Below the pieces are notes generated by a model that did no database searches, was not told the DNA's origin, and worked only from the letters and a program-made list of their open reading frames with translations. From contig NW_022985167.1 in the NCBI RefSeq assembly GCF_010093535.1, forward strand, positions 2,055,622 through 2,119,621: 64,000 bases of DNA. Reading direction: 5' to 3'. The DNA is from Lindgomyces ingoldianus. Its lineage: Eukaryota > Ascomycota > Dothideomycetes > Pleosporales > Lindgomycetaceae. Positions 1-10,382 of this stretch are shown here, in pieces. The position numbers and the translations under genes are program-made. Every line of letters starts with the position of its first letter. The stretch's first letter is position 1.

Positions 1-900
1 GAGAAGAGGAAGCGGATTCTTGGCGAAGAACATCCTGACACCATCTCAGCAATGAACAACCTCGCCAGCACGCTGGGCGATCAAGGCAAGCTGGAAGAAT
101 CAATTACGATGTTGAAGAAAGCATATAAGAAGATAATCGTGCTCCTTGGTGATTATCACCCACATTCAAAGATTCTCTGCGCCAATCTTACACAACGCTC
201 ACTTGGAAAATTTGCCGCACTATTCCTTCAAACTCCCAAAGAGAGCCAAGAGGAGTTATGCCAGCAGTCGTTGTCTGATTTCGAGCAGACTTTCGGTTCT
301 CGACATCCGTCTACTATTTTTCTCACGAAGGTTATCGCTGACCTCTATAAGCATCAGGACGAGTTCGACAAAGCAGAGTCGATGTACCACCGAGCACTAG
401 ATTGCTCTGAGGACCCGGTGGATGCTATCAGCGGCCTATTCGAAGTCTATTTCCACCGTTGCATGACTATCCGACAAGAGCAGGGTGCGCAGCGACACAG
501 CAAACCGATTGATCTAAACCACGACGTACAGACCCGAGATATGATTGCAGCCCTGGAAAACTTTTGCGAGAAGTTCGGCACGGTTTTGCCTTCCTTTCTC
601 GGTCTTCTTGGCCGAATGTTAATCTGGAGTGGAAAGGACGACGACGCAGTTATCGCATTCCAGCGTGAATTTCATCTCGCCGGGTCAAAATCAGGGCAAA
701 GCGGAGCTGTATGCGATGGCTGCAGTAGACAACTCTATGCAGGTATGCAACGGTTTGTATGCAAGGCTTGCATCGATACCGACCTCTGCAGCGACTGTTA
801 TGCAGATTACGAGATAGATGGACGCGTAAGTAGTGAAACGGCCGGGACTTGTCAGGCGCACACGTTTCTTACTGTTCCTGGAGGGGGCAGGGCACTTTAG
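1..900 (+). CDS. TPR (kinesin-light-chain type) protein with C-terminal ZZ zinc finger, 5' partial
   Basis: The frame is open from the first base of the window, so the N-terminus lies outside; the first in-window ATG (52) is internal. The visible part starts with kinesin-light-chain type TPR units (ILGEEHPDTISAMNNLAS, then GKLEESITMLKKAY, and a weaker unit with RHPSTIFLTKVIADLY). The C-terminal ~60 residues form a ZZ-type finger: CDGC, CKAC, DLCSDC and a closing CQAH followed by FLTVP. Fungal proteins of this build often carry an N-terminal NB-ARC or NACHT NTPase and act as STAND receptors in self/non-self recognition; that N-terminal part cannot be seen here. A GTAAGT at 827 could be read as a splice donor, but the ZZ motif continues through it, so I read straight to the stop at 898-900. 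Confidence 0.75.
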   Translation, partial: EKRKRILGEEHPDTISAMNNLASTLGDQGKLEESITMLKKAYKKIIVLLGDYHPHSKILCANLTQRSLGKFAALFLQTPKESQEELCQQSLSDFEQTFGSRHPSTIFLTKVIADLYKHQDEFDKAESMYHRALDCSEDPVDAISGLFEVYFHRCMTIRQEQGAQRHSKPIDLNHDVQTRDMIAALENFCEKFGTVLPSFLGLLGRMLIWSGKDDDAVIAFQREFHLAGSKSGQSGAVCDGCSRQLYAGMQRFVCKACIDTDLCSDCYADYEIDGRVSSETAGTCQAHTFLTVPGGGRAL

Positions 901-959
901 CTTCTCTCTTTGGCCTATTATAGTTTCATTTGTCGCAGTGGCGGACTTTATCCAGGCGA

Positions 960-1340
960 TGCTAGCGATGGACGTAGAGAGCGGAGAAAGTGAGCAACGC
1001 GGCGGTGGAGCGCTTTAGAACGGAAAACAGAGTAGATGTACGCACGAAGGGGTGGCTCGGGCGACCGAGACATAGTGGACAGTACGTATCAGTGGTGGTT
1101 AAAGTAACGGCGAAGAAGGAAGCGAAGAAGCTGCTGCAGGCGGACAGCCTGACTTTCGGACGCGGCGGGATAATGGCCTCGCAGTTCGAAGAGCGATGTA
1201 TACTAGCCATGTGCTGCAAATGTAGGAGGCCCGAGTATAGACGAAGAGATTGCATGCGGTCAGAGACGTGTGACATATGCGAGGAGGAAGGCCATCTTCA
1301 ATGTGAGAAAACCAATCTATGCTGCGACGCTGCCTGAACT
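960..1340 (+). mobile_element. Relic of a LINE (Tad1-like) ORF1 gag-type region
   Basis: The frame 990-1337 encodes about 115 residues that look like the tail of ORF1 of fungal LINE elements: a WLGRP block, a SVVVKVTAKKEAKKLL segment, FGRGG, then FEER followed by degenerate zinc-knuckle cysteines (CKC...C, CDICEEEGHLQC). In these elements the knuckles bind nucleic acid. There is no continuation into a reverse transcriptase and no upstream ORF in the same frame, so this is a truncated relic rather than a gene. Identification rests on remembered family patterns. Confidence 0.55.
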
Positions 1341-2920
1341 TTAAATAACTTCTTTGGGCGTTGAGCAGGGATTGCCTAGTATGAGAAGGAGAAGGAGAAG
1401 GACAGGATTCGTGCGTGTTACTGCCACAGTAGAGAGCTCCGAATCCCCCAGGCTAATGAATGAAGGGCAGCGTTTGCTCCATAAACATGATGGCTTCGGT
1501 GACCGGTTGTGGCTTTTTGAGGATGGTCTGGAGGCTGTTATCGCAAGGTGAGCCTATACGGAGCTGATGGAGGGCATATAGAAAGACAACCTAGGTATAT
1601 TGTGGTGAGGGGTAAGATCTCTAGAGCTCTAGAGAACTTAGAGGTAAATATATAGTAGCTAAAAGAGCGCTAGTCCTAAACAGGAAAGACGTGGGTATGA
1701 AAGACCCACATTCACCCTGACGCAGGGTCACGTGAACAAGTCACGTGCGACCGCTGTGTTGCCCTTGAAGGCAACTGAATGTCCGGTTCTAGAAGTTCTT
1801 ATATGCCCTGCAGCAGAGGAAGTAGGCGACCATCTACCTCTCTCCCAGCGCTCGCATCCGGAGCCGGTCCCACCTGGTATTCTTCATCTAACGAGGAAGT
1901 CTTTAAGTATGATCTTCTCTGTTCTACGTCGTACCAGAAGCGCGATCTTTTCTTTTGCTGAGGGCTTTGTTGACTTCGGGTACCTTCTCGATGATTACGC
2001 AGGATTTGAGGGGTATTTTACACTAGTTGTGGCAGTAATCGTTTGTTTAGAGGTGTTAATTTGTTAGAGTGGTGACCTAGTATAAATTTGCGCGCTACAA
2101 GGTATTCTAGAACGATAGTAAGACCTTGAGTCTCTGATAACACCTTTTTAAAAATGTTATAGATGGTAAGAGCTATATTATAGGGTATAATAATATATAG
2201 TTACTGTACTAAAGGCTAGGGGTTTCTGGACGTTTAAGCGTAGTTCTAGCACAGGATTAAGATAGCATTACAGTAAATATTACTATCTGCATCTACCTTA
2301 AGTTGCTTATTATTTGAGTATCCTTCGGATTTTACAGCGTGGCGGGGTTGTGCGACCCTAGAACGGACAATACTCGAATTTTCTCGCTCTCAACGATATT
2401 AAAAATTGAGTGCCGAGGGGTATTTTGGACGCTTTTGAGCATATCGTTACATATAGATTGTATACATAGAGGAGCGACATTCGGGGTGCTCCCCCTTTTT
2501 GAACTATCCGTGTTGTGCCCCAACAACGTGAGAAGAGCTGACTTCTATACGGAAAGTGGTGATCCATCCGTAAGGATGAGTATCAGGAAGGATGCCGTGC
2601 TGAAAAGTACGTTCTCACAGTGATGGGTACTCATCCGGGATGGTACTCTGATAGAAACGCAAATTTATCAATGAATGCACTGATATGAATAATAAAGCTC
2701 GTTGCATCCCGTTTCAGCCAGTAGTAACCTAAATGCACGTCTACTTTATTATATACAGAACTAAGCTGCTATTCAGAAGTATCACGTGGTCTTCACTAAT
2801 CAGTTATTGTGATAAAAGCTGCTGCCTAGTTTGCCAATTCTGGCAGCCATTACCCCATCACACATTTTCCAGCGTACGATTTCATTTCTTTGACAGAATT
2901 TTCTCTCACCTCTCACAGTC
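1341..2920. other. Gene-free stretch upstream of the histidine phosphatase
   Basis: No credible gene. It holds a dispersed repeat at about 1555-1740 (listed separately) and AT-rich DNA from about 2080 to 2340. Short open frames in 2330-2640 have no recognisable domain. The last 200 bases should hold the promoter of the phosphatase gene. Confidence 0.5.
1555..1740 (+). repeat. Dispersed repeat, inverted partner of 24435-24690 (LTR-like relic)
   Basis: Two blocks match the reverse complement of the downstream copy: GAGCTGATGGAGGGCATATA near 1560, and CTTAGAGGTAAATATATAGT near 1628 followed by AAGAGCGCTAGT. A looser match runs on to TCACGTGA near 1730. The blocks keep the same order and similar spacing, so both derive from one element. 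The look is that of a decayed LTR, but no terminal TG/CA or target duplication could be fixed. Confidence 0.5.
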
Positions 2921-3598
2921 ATGAGACAAGGTCAATCACCAATCAGCACTGACCATGGGGGCACTCCTAAAATCCACATCATTCGCCACGGCCAATCTCT
3001 CCACAACATCCAGCGCGGTTACCCACACCGCGATCCACCTCTTACAGATGCTGGAGATGAAGCTACGAAAAAGATCAGAATTACTGCTATTCCGGATCTT
3101 ATTATCATCTCGCCCATGACGCGGACGATCCAAACAGCTCTCAATGCTTTCCCGAATCTTCTCGGCTCTGGAATATCGGAGTGTAAGGTCGAGATCTGGC
3201 CCGACCTCCGCGAAGCCCACGACGCAATCTGCAACCAGGGTGTCTCGCGCGCCGAGTTAGCGGCAAAGTTTCCCCAGTTCGACTTTTCCCAATGTCCTGA
3301 GGAATGGGACCATGCGCCTCATTCGCGGGAAAGAGCACTATTACGAGCAGAGACTGTTAGAACAAGATTGAGAGAGCTTTCTGCTACGTATAAAAATATT
3401 GTGGTAATAACGCATCGGGGATTCGTGGCGTTTTTGGTGCAAGGAGATCGATTAGAGGTCTGCGAGACGCGTTCGTATCGATTTGCGACGGGGGATGAAG
3501 TTTTGGATATGGATCTTCGAATGGGTGTTCATTGCGAAACGAAGGAGCCGCAGGACTTTGGACCGACGGTTCTCGTGCCATGGACTAAAGAGGCATAG
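2921..3598 (+). CDS. Histidine phosphatase (phosphoglycerate-mutase-like), 225 aa
   Basis: Single-exon gene. The phosphohistidine motif RHG lies at residues 22-24 (IIRHGQSLHN), so H23 is the predicted nucleophile. SPMTRTIQTA (64-73) carries the conserved Arg, LREAHD (96-101) the acid/base Glu region, and VITHRG the second catalytic His at 165. Order and length suit the short cytosolic fungal members of the branch-1 superfamily that hydrolyse small phospho-metabolites; the substrate cannot be told. The start at 2921 is the first ATG and leaves a normal 15-20 residue leader before the core. No introns, signal peptide or membrane segment. Confidence 0.9.
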   Translation: MRQGQSPISTDHGGTPKIHIIRHGQSLHNIQRGYPHRDPPLTDAGDEATKKIRITAIPDLIIISPMTRTIQTALNAFPNLLGSGISECKVEIWPDLREAHDAICNQGVSRAELAAKFPQFDFSQCPEEWDHAPHSRERALLRAETVRTRLRELSATYKNIVVITHRGFVAFLVQGDRLEVCETRSYRFATGDEVLDMDLRMGVHCETKEPQDFGPTVLVPWTKEA

Positions 3599-4818
3599 GG
3601 TGTGGGAGAAGTCGAACGTTCTGTCTGAAACGAAATGTTATGCTGCTTAGAATTTCTAGGGTGGGAAAGGAGCCTCTCCAGCTTATTATCATACAACGTT
3701 GAGGATAAACAGAGTAGATTCCGTCTATCAAATCCCGTACTGGGAGTAGGAGAGCATGAACACAATGCTACTTTGCGACCTAAGATGCCATACTATGTTC
3801 TCACGTTAAGCGAGAAGATGCGGTGGCCATTTTATGAATGACGCAGTCGAGCCGTGGATGGCTTTCCCGTCTGCAACAAATTCATCTCCTGTTTCTCCCG
3901 ATCAACTACTATAACAACCACGTCCCTGAAACCTAGGACCTTGTCATCGAGGACTGAGAAGCCAACTCTATTCATGAGGGAAATTTTAAGGGAGGGTAAG
4001 ATAATAGAGGGGAAGTTGACAAAAGTTCAAAATCGTATGCTGGGTCTGGATGTAGGTTGGGGAGAGGACGATGATGCGGAGAAAAATGGGGTTGAAGAGG
4101 GTCGCGGCCGCAGCCCAGCACATTCCAGCCCAGCCATAGTGAAGATGACCAGAATCCCGTGAACCAAGACTTTGAAGAAGAAACTCCGGAGGACAGGGAG
4201 GGAGATCGTCTTAAAAGGTTGATGAATTTCGCTACACTTGTCGGTAGTATTTACTCCATATGCCTTCAGCCGCATCGTCGACGGGAGTGTTTCCGTAATT
4301 GCGGATGTTGTCCACTGGCATTTAATATCGTTTCGAGTACGCAAACCTTCCGACGTGGATGTTTCCTGTGCCTAGGAGGATAGCGTTGATGATAAGGAAG
4401 ACTCTCGTTCTAGAGAGTAAGTGATGAAGGGATTCATGGTCATATTAATGTATTGCGCCTGTATTAGGCAATTGCTTAGAGAAAGCGAGCATGCTAACAA
4501 TGGCGTCTTACATTGCGACGTTGAGCCCCAAGGAAATAGTCGCTATGTCAAATCGTAGGTGGTTGCCTATCATTTCTCGCTATCACTTTCCACTTTCACT
4601 GCCTCGGGAATTTGTCAGGGCAGTCCCAAATTGCACTCACCGACAGTGGTATTGAAATGGTTATGTGTATGGGCGTCTGATTTCTCTCATTATCCCTAAT
4701 CCCCCATTTAGAGCCTCTGCATCTGGGCAATTTTCCTCTCTCCTTCCTCTTTGCTTGCTAAATATGGAAGTTTTACAAACCACCACAACACGACCTCAAT
4801 AGCATACATCGTACCGAC
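3599..4818. other. Gene-free stretch between phosphatase and first RING-like gene
   Basis: About 1.2 kb with only short overlapping frames on both strands (for example 3854-4162 plus and 4027-4344 minus), none with a recognisable domain. It should contain the promoter of the RING-like gene; no motif stands out. Confidence 0.5.
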
Positions 4819-5883
4819 ATGGCACAAGGGCCCAATTTCCGTTCCGGTAGGGTGGGGGCCTCTGGGGATGCTCGTTTGCGCCGCGACTATCTGCAGCACA
4901 AGTATTCTCCACGACCCGTGGAAGCTACTCAGCAACGCGAGTCATCATCTGATACCGATCAATCAGATGAGGAAGTTGCACCTGCTTTCAACGCCAAACA
5001 CGACAAAATTAACGATGAAAGGGAGGCCAACCAAAGCCCAGATGATAGCGACACCGCTATAGAAGACAGTGTGGATGATTCCGACGTCGACGCCGAAGAC
5101 AGAGAAGAGGACGGTGAAGGTGAGATGCCCAATGAATCCCTTCTCGTGCTCCCCGATGGCGAAGGGGATGGCTTGTTCCTGGGAAACCTGGACGGCTTCA
5201 CCACGGTCGTCGAGCATACCTGCAGTATCTGCATGGAGATCCAGGGTAGAACGCGCAAGCTGGATAATTGCGGACATGAGTTCTGTGAGGAGGGCTTGCA
5301 TCAACTGCTATCCAGTGACCATGCAATGCGGTTCAATTGTCCGAGTTGTCGCGAGTGGATGCTGAATGTTTCTCGGGATAAGATTATGGTCGATAGCGAG
5401 GTTGAAGACTTCGAGGCCGAAGAGGCCGAAGACGAGGGAGAGGCCCATGAAGAGATAGAAGGAGAGTCGCCAGAGGTCGACGGAGAGATGGAAGAAGGGT
5501 CAGATGAGGAAATGGAGAATTGCTCTCAGGAGAACATTGAGGAAGACGATGCAGAAGCTACCGATGTTGGCAGCATTAAAGAGCCCGAAATTGGGGATGA
5601 TGCCATTGGCGACGTCGATCTAGCTGAAGACCATAGTGAAGGAAGGGATCTTCACAGCAGAACTGAGGGGAGGTATCCTTGTAGCCATTCCGATGACGGA
5701 TTTGAGGGCCAGGAACCGGAAGTTACTAGCAGTACCAACGACAGAGTCGACGGCGATAGCGTTGGTGGGGATTTCTATCCTGCTGACTGTTCCGGAGAGG
5801 ACGAAGAGGTTGCCGAACTGGGAGGTGATTCTGGTTCCGAATTCGTGTACGAGAGCGATTCTGTTTCGGAGGATCAGGCTTAA
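4819..5883 (+). CDS. RING-like zinc-finger protein with acidic tail, 354 aa; one ligand replaced
   Basis: Single exon. Residues 135-177 form a RING-like finger: CSIC (135, 138), CGHEFC (151, H153, 156), then EEGL where the sixth ligand Cys is expected but Gly159 is present, and CPSC (174, 177). The flanks are low complexity: an acidic/Ser stretch at about 45-105 and a very acidic C-terminal half (residues 185-354). RING proteins usually act as E3 ubiquitin ligases; with only seven ligands, zinc binding at site two may be weakened, so ligase activity is uncertain. The neighbour at 6484-8115 has the same finger with the same CREW tail (CREWM here, CREWL there) and is a probable paralogue. Confidence 0.75.
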   Translation: MAQGPNFRSGRVGASGDARLRRDYLQHKYSPRPVEATQQRESSSDTDQSDEEVAPAFNAKHDKINDEREANQSPDDSDTAIEDSVDDSDVDAEDREEDGEGEMPNESLLVLPDGEGDGLFLGNLDGFTTVVEHTCSICMEIQGRTRKLDNCGHEFCEEGLHQLLSSDHAMRFNCPSCREWMLNVSRDKIMVDSEVEDFEAEEAEDEGEAHEEIEGESPEVDGEMEEGSDEEMENCSQENIEEDDAEATDVGSIKEPEIGDDAIGDVDLAEDHSEGRDLHSRTEGRYPCSHSDDGFEGQEPEVTSSTNDRVDGDSVGGDFYPADCSGEDEEVAELGGDSGSEFVYESDSVSEDQA

Positions 5884-6483
5884 CTAAACTGATGTGGATG
5901 AATCAAGATATTCCAGAGAAACAAAGGGCATATAGCCTCAAAGTAGGTACAGAAATAATCATATATCTTATAGAGATATCGTAACTTTTGCAGGGGCACG
6001 AGTTATGAACAGAGTCATGTATTGTGGACCGTGAGTCCAAAGAGCAATGTGATTTATATATAGTATAGTGAGATGCTAAGCTCAAGATTGATTGGCAACC
6101 GATTGGAAAGACCTTCGTCTTCTAGATAGTTAACTATTTCAAAAATAACGGTTAGATATTCGAGTTGAGAGGTTCCTTATCGATAAGGGCCCCCCAGCCA
6201 CCGAAATTTCCGAGGCTTGGCTGAAACGCCTCAATGATTCCGCCAAGCGAGCAAATTTCTGCGCCAACGCGTCGCGTCTCCCCAGCCTCATCGCAGCAAA
6301 CATTAATTCTTCGTTCTATCACTCTCTAACATCAGACAGTCTCATCCCGCTTGAAGTAGTTTGTAAATGCTCTTCACCGTGCGCGCAACCGCGTACTCTT
6401 CATTCAGCCTCTCCCGGCTTTCTTAAGAACATGTGGTGAGCAACGTGTCGAATCAGCACACCTGCACCTGCATATCACCCATC
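5884..6483. other. Spacer between the two RING-like genes
   Basis: 600 bases holding the 3' region of the first RING-like gene and the promoter of the second. An in-phase GTG at 6433 precedes the chosen ATG but is not a usual fungal start. I see no further gene or repeat. Confidence 0.5.
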
Positions 6484-8115
6484 ATGCCGGCATCAACCAT
6501 CATCCTATGCCGCTTCCGGATGCCCAAAAATACGCAGTATAGGTGTCCACGTCATGTTGAGATGAGATTTCATCGGCCGCATCACCACTGGTATTGTAAG
6601 GTACACGATCCCTATTCCACCAAGCGATGTCAGGTTTTCCGCGATTACCAAGGCCCGCAATGCACGGAGCTGGCTATCATTGTTGATGCCGGTAACGGAA
6701 GGAGTTATTGTGGTAGACATAATCCGACTTCGTTCATAGACTTCCAGCAGTTAGCCGCGCCAGAGAAAGAGGATGCCAATGAGATGCCAGAGAATAAACC
6801 ACGAGAACGTGCGGATACTGATATCTCGCTCGAGCCAGTGAAAGAAGTTGTGCCGGAAGCCCAGGAGGTGGTTTATGAGGAAGAAACCCAGCCGGAATCG
6901 CTTTTAACCGGTGCCGGGCAGGAAAACGTAGTCGTGGAGGCAGCTGTCAGCCTAGAAGCGAATGCAATCCCAGAAGAGAAGAGAAAAGAACAAGTATTCC
7001 CCCAAGAAAAACTTTCAGAGTCAAGAGATATCGCCCAGGTGGAGCCGGACCTTCCCATCGTCGACGAGATGCTGCCCGTCGTGGCTCCTGAGATGCCCAC
7101 GGATATCCGCCAAGAAGACACAGGCGCAAGTTTGGAGATGCTGGATGCGACATCTCCTTCTCTTTCCTCAATCCCGTCGGAACTGGATACACCTCATTCC
7201 AATACCATTGATGACATCCAATACCAGGAACCCATCCAAGACCTAATAGATGCATCTTCCGTTCAATCTTCGACTTTGGAGCTACCATCCCAATCGATCT
7301 CGGAATTCCCATCTGCAGATTGTGAGCCTGAGTTTGATAACGATTTTACGGACTTGGAACCTCCAACCACAAGCTATAATTCGCACGAATCCGAAATACG
7401 AGATACTCCCGCTACACCAGAGCCATTAGAGCCTATCGATGTTACGCCACACGTCGAGGCGCAGCCTTCTTTAAGCTCCTCGCCTGTAGAGACATCTTTG
7501 ATTCCTGAAAACTCTGTGAACCCTGAACTCGTTCCGCTCCCCGAGAGTCCTTCTATTACAGCAGCTATATCGAGTAAAGCTTTGACCGAGCCGCACCTCG
7601 TTCTGCCCCCTACTCCAGCACCCGAGAAACTTCCAGAGCCATTACCTGCCGAGCCTCAAATATTCCCCTCAAAATCACCTTCAATACTCGACCTGCCTCC
7701 AGGACCAGCGGCCCCGTTATCCCCTCCACCAACCCCGCACACTCCCAACCTTCTCCTCAGACGCGCACAAACCCAGCTCATTGATCTTAACTTCGCCGAA
7801 AACACACCCGAAACCTCCTCTCCATCTCCCCGTAGCCCAGAATGGCGTCTCCATCGTTCCAGAACCTCGATCAGCAGCACACTTGACAGTCCTATCGACG
7901 CCGAAGAAAAGGATCGCATCGCTGCCATGTACTTCGCTTGCAACATCTGCCTCGGCAAACACAACGCGGTGTTCATGCGAAAAGTTGATACCTGCGGACA
8001 TCAGTATAGCGAAAGATGTTTGCAGACGGTCCTGCGGAGTGGGATCATGCGACGGTATAATTGTTCGAGCTGTAGGGAGTGGCTTGCCGGGATGAAGGAG
8101 AAGGTTGGGAAGTGA
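6484..8115 (+). CDS. RING-like protein with N-terminal Cys/His module, 543 aa; one ligand replaced
   Basis: Start set at the ATG at 6484; another in-frame ATG lies at 6520. Residues 1-80 are Cys/His rich, with C-x2-H three times (CPRH 21-24, CKVH 38-41, CGRH 76-79) plus Cys at 9, 49 and 60, a possible zinc module I cannot name. Residues ~90-470 are a long acidic, Pro/Ser/Glu-rich low-complexity region. The C-terminal 58 residues form a RING-like finger: CNIC (486, 489), CGH (504, H506), then YSERC where the fifth ligand is Ser509 and the sixth is Cys512, and CSSC (527, 530). Spacing matches the finger of the preceding gene, which keeps the fifth and lacks the sixth ligand. Probable E3-like or protein-binding role; unproven. 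Confidence 0.7.
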   Translation: MPASTIILCRFRMPKNTQYRCPRHVEMRFHRPHHHWYCKVHDPYSTKRCQVFRDYQGPQCTELAIIVDAGNGRSYCGRHNPTSFIDFQQLAAPEKEDANEMPENKPRERADTDISLEPVKEVVPEAQEVVYEEETQPESLLTGAGQENVVVEAAVSLEANAIPEEKRKEQVFPQEKLSESRDIAQVEPDLPIVDEMLPVVAPEMPTDIRQEDTGASLEMLDATSPSLSSIPSELDTPHSNTIDDIQYQEPIQDLIDASSVQSSTLELPSQSISEFPSADCEPEFDNDFTDLEPPTTSYNSHESEIRDTPATPEPLEPIDVTPHVEAQPSLSSSPVETSLIPENSVNPELVPLPESPSITAAISSKALTEPHLVLPPTPAPEKLPEPLPAEPQIFPSKSPSILDLPPGPAAPLSPPPTPHTPNLLLRRAQTQLIDLNFAENTPETSSPSPRSPEWRLHRSRTSISSTLDSPIDAEEKDRIAAMYFACNICLGKHNAVFMRKVDTCGHQYSERCLQTVLRSGIMRRYNCSSCREWLAGMKEKVGK

Positions 8116-8659
8116 TGTTCCGGCGAGGAGGGGATTACGAACGGATGTATTTGTATTTGTGGGGGCGTTTTAGTTTACGACGTTATGACAATGTGGGTGG
8201 GTTTGGATATACGGTAATGATGGCCTATTGGTCATGGGTACTGGGTAAACTCACGTGTAATGATTGTACTACTAGACTACTCAATGATACCACACTCTCC
8301 ATTCTCTAAACCATAGCTTTTCCTTTGCATTCTGGTCCCTCTTGTTTTGTAGGCCGGAAACAAATGATTAGCACTTGGTGTGAAGGCTTAACGTCTACAG
8401 TCATTCTCAGCCCCAACTCTGCGACCTTCTGTCTCCTTTGACGTGCGTGATCGTCATTTTGTGGATCTTCGTTCGCCCTTGACATAGGCTTGGACCAGCA
8501 ATTGAAATTAGAGTTCTAGGTCTCGACTATTTGATTGAGAAAGGTAGCACACACCCAGATCCTGAATAAATCCTTCACAGAATATACTTGTATATCTACT
8601 ACCGAGACCCATTCAGATATTAAACCCATCCGCGCAGATGAAGACCTCCTCTTCTGTAA
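8116..8659. other. Convergent intergenic region
   Basis: Shared 3' region of the plus-strand RING-like gene and the minus-strand permease gene. I see no gene or repeat. Confidence 0.5.
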
Positions 8660-10382
8660 TCACGCAACTTCCTTCCTAACATCCACCTTGACCTCCTTCT
8701 CATGCTCACTCTCCCCATCTCCCATCTTCACATCTCCCGCCAATGCTACTTCTTCCCTCTCAAACCCAAATAAATGGTCCATCTGATCCATCCTCAATCC
8801 TTTCGTCTCATGGATAAAGAAGTACGCATAAATACTCGCGCCTACAAGACACGTTGCGAAGAACACATAAACCCCATACCCCATACTCGTGTACATACTC
8901 GGCAGCGCCTTCGTTACCACAAACGTCCAAAGCCAGACGCTCATACCGGCCCACGGCCCCGAAATCGAGCGCAGCGATGAGGGAAAGATTTCCGCGGAGA
9001 TGATCCAGGGGAGCCCGTTTGCGCCAAAGGACCACGTTGCTCCGAAGATCATGATGAATGCGGTTGCGGCTTTCCCGCCAGCAATTGTGGAGGACGATTG
9101 CGGGACTCCGGGCTTCGGGTTGCCGATCGCAATGTACGCAGCGAGATAATATTGGCAGAAGGCGCAGCACAATGATGAGATTATCCATGGCCATTTGCGG
9201 CCGAAGGCGTCGATGAACCAGGTGAAGAATATAATGGACCCGACGGCTTTAATGACGCCGTAGATGCCGGTCCAGAGGGTGACGTCGGTGAGTCCGATTG
9301 AGGTGAAGATGGTTGGGGAATAGTAGTTTATGGCAGCGGCTCCCGACCAGCCTTGCCACATGAACATGATGAAGACGAGGAGGAACCGGTTCCGCATTCC
9401 TTTCATCATGCTTTCTTTCGCTGCACCTTTGATGAACTCGGTGAAAGACGGAGTTTGGGTTCCGGTGACCATGGCACGCTCTTTGGCAATTTGGGTTTTT
9501 ACGAAGGCGACGTCTTCCATGATATAGGGATGCCCGGCCGGGAGGTTGCGAATATAACTGTAAACAGCATAGGCGTCGTCGTCGCGACCCTGCTTAAGCA
9601 ACCAAACTGGAGATTCCTTCAGAATGGGAATCATAAGAGCCAATAAGGCAGCAGGAATGAGCTGTACAGCCATGGGAATCCGCCATGCGATCGTTTTGTT
9701 GGTATCGATGTTGTGGACAATGCCATAGTTGATCCAAAAACCAATCACGGCACCAGTCTGGTAAAAGGATTCGAAAAATCCGGTGAGACGTCCACGAATT
9801 GCAGGTGGCGCGATTTCGGCGATGTAAATTGGAGAGACGGCTGCGATGCCACCGACTCCTAGTCCCGTGAGGAGACGTCCGGCATAGATGAGGCCAAGCT
9901 GATGAGTCGGAACGGTGCATAGAATTGCACCGAAGATGAAGATAGCATCCGAGATAATGACAGTCATGCGACGACCTAGGAGCTCGAGCGAGAAGAACAT
10001 GAAGAGTGCGCCGAAGAATCCACCAGCGGAATCTGGAATCATGGTTATTAATTTGAGGAAATCAGGGCCATAGGGAGAAGACACCATACAAATTGAAGTC
10101 AAATTACTTGACACGTCATTTTGCTCCTTTTTGCTCATCTTCGCAAGTCCAAAGTCACGCTTGAAGCTCTTCTGCGTGATCGTTGTGCCAATGAAAGCTG
10201 AATCATATCCGTAGGCGAGTACGCCCATTGATATAACGAGTGAGGCAGCATACACCCTCCAATTATACTGAAAGACATTAGTATCAGAGCAGGACCTCGA
10301 CTCTAATCTTAGAATAGGATATAATACATACCACCTCAGGAGGGGTCGGTCGATCCTCCTTGGCGCGAGAAAAACCCGTCAT
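8660..10382 (-). CDS. MFS sugar/quinate-type permease, 533 aa, three exons
   Basis: Model: exons 10382-10332, 10267-10090 and 10032-8660. The 17-codon first exon gives MTGFSRAKEDRPTPPEV, joined to YNWRVYAA by a 64-base intron (GTATGT...TTTCAG). The second intron (57 bases, GTATGG...TTCCAG) is a multiple of three, so the raw frame reads through it; removing it restores LTSIYSAGGFFGALF, the expected TM2 region. The product shows the sugar-porter hallmarks GYDSAFIG (TM1), LLGRRM after TM2, GRLLTGLGVGG, PIYIAEIAPPAIRGRL, and PESP-like KESPVWLL. The DRPTP-x2-VYNWR N-terminus is typical of fungal quinate permeases, so a plasma-membrane proton symporter for quinate or a related hydroxy-acid or sugar is likely. 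It is divergent from the aldolase gene at 11133, sharing a 750-base promoter region. Confidence 0.88.

Noticed and set aside
3854..4344. Overlapping frames on both strands after the histidine phosphatase
   Set aside because: Neither strand shows a domain or splice structure; both look like chance frames.
6433..6483. Upstream extension of the second RING-like gene from an in-frame GTG
   Set aside because: GTG is not a usual start in fungi; the ATG at 6484 is the first proper start.
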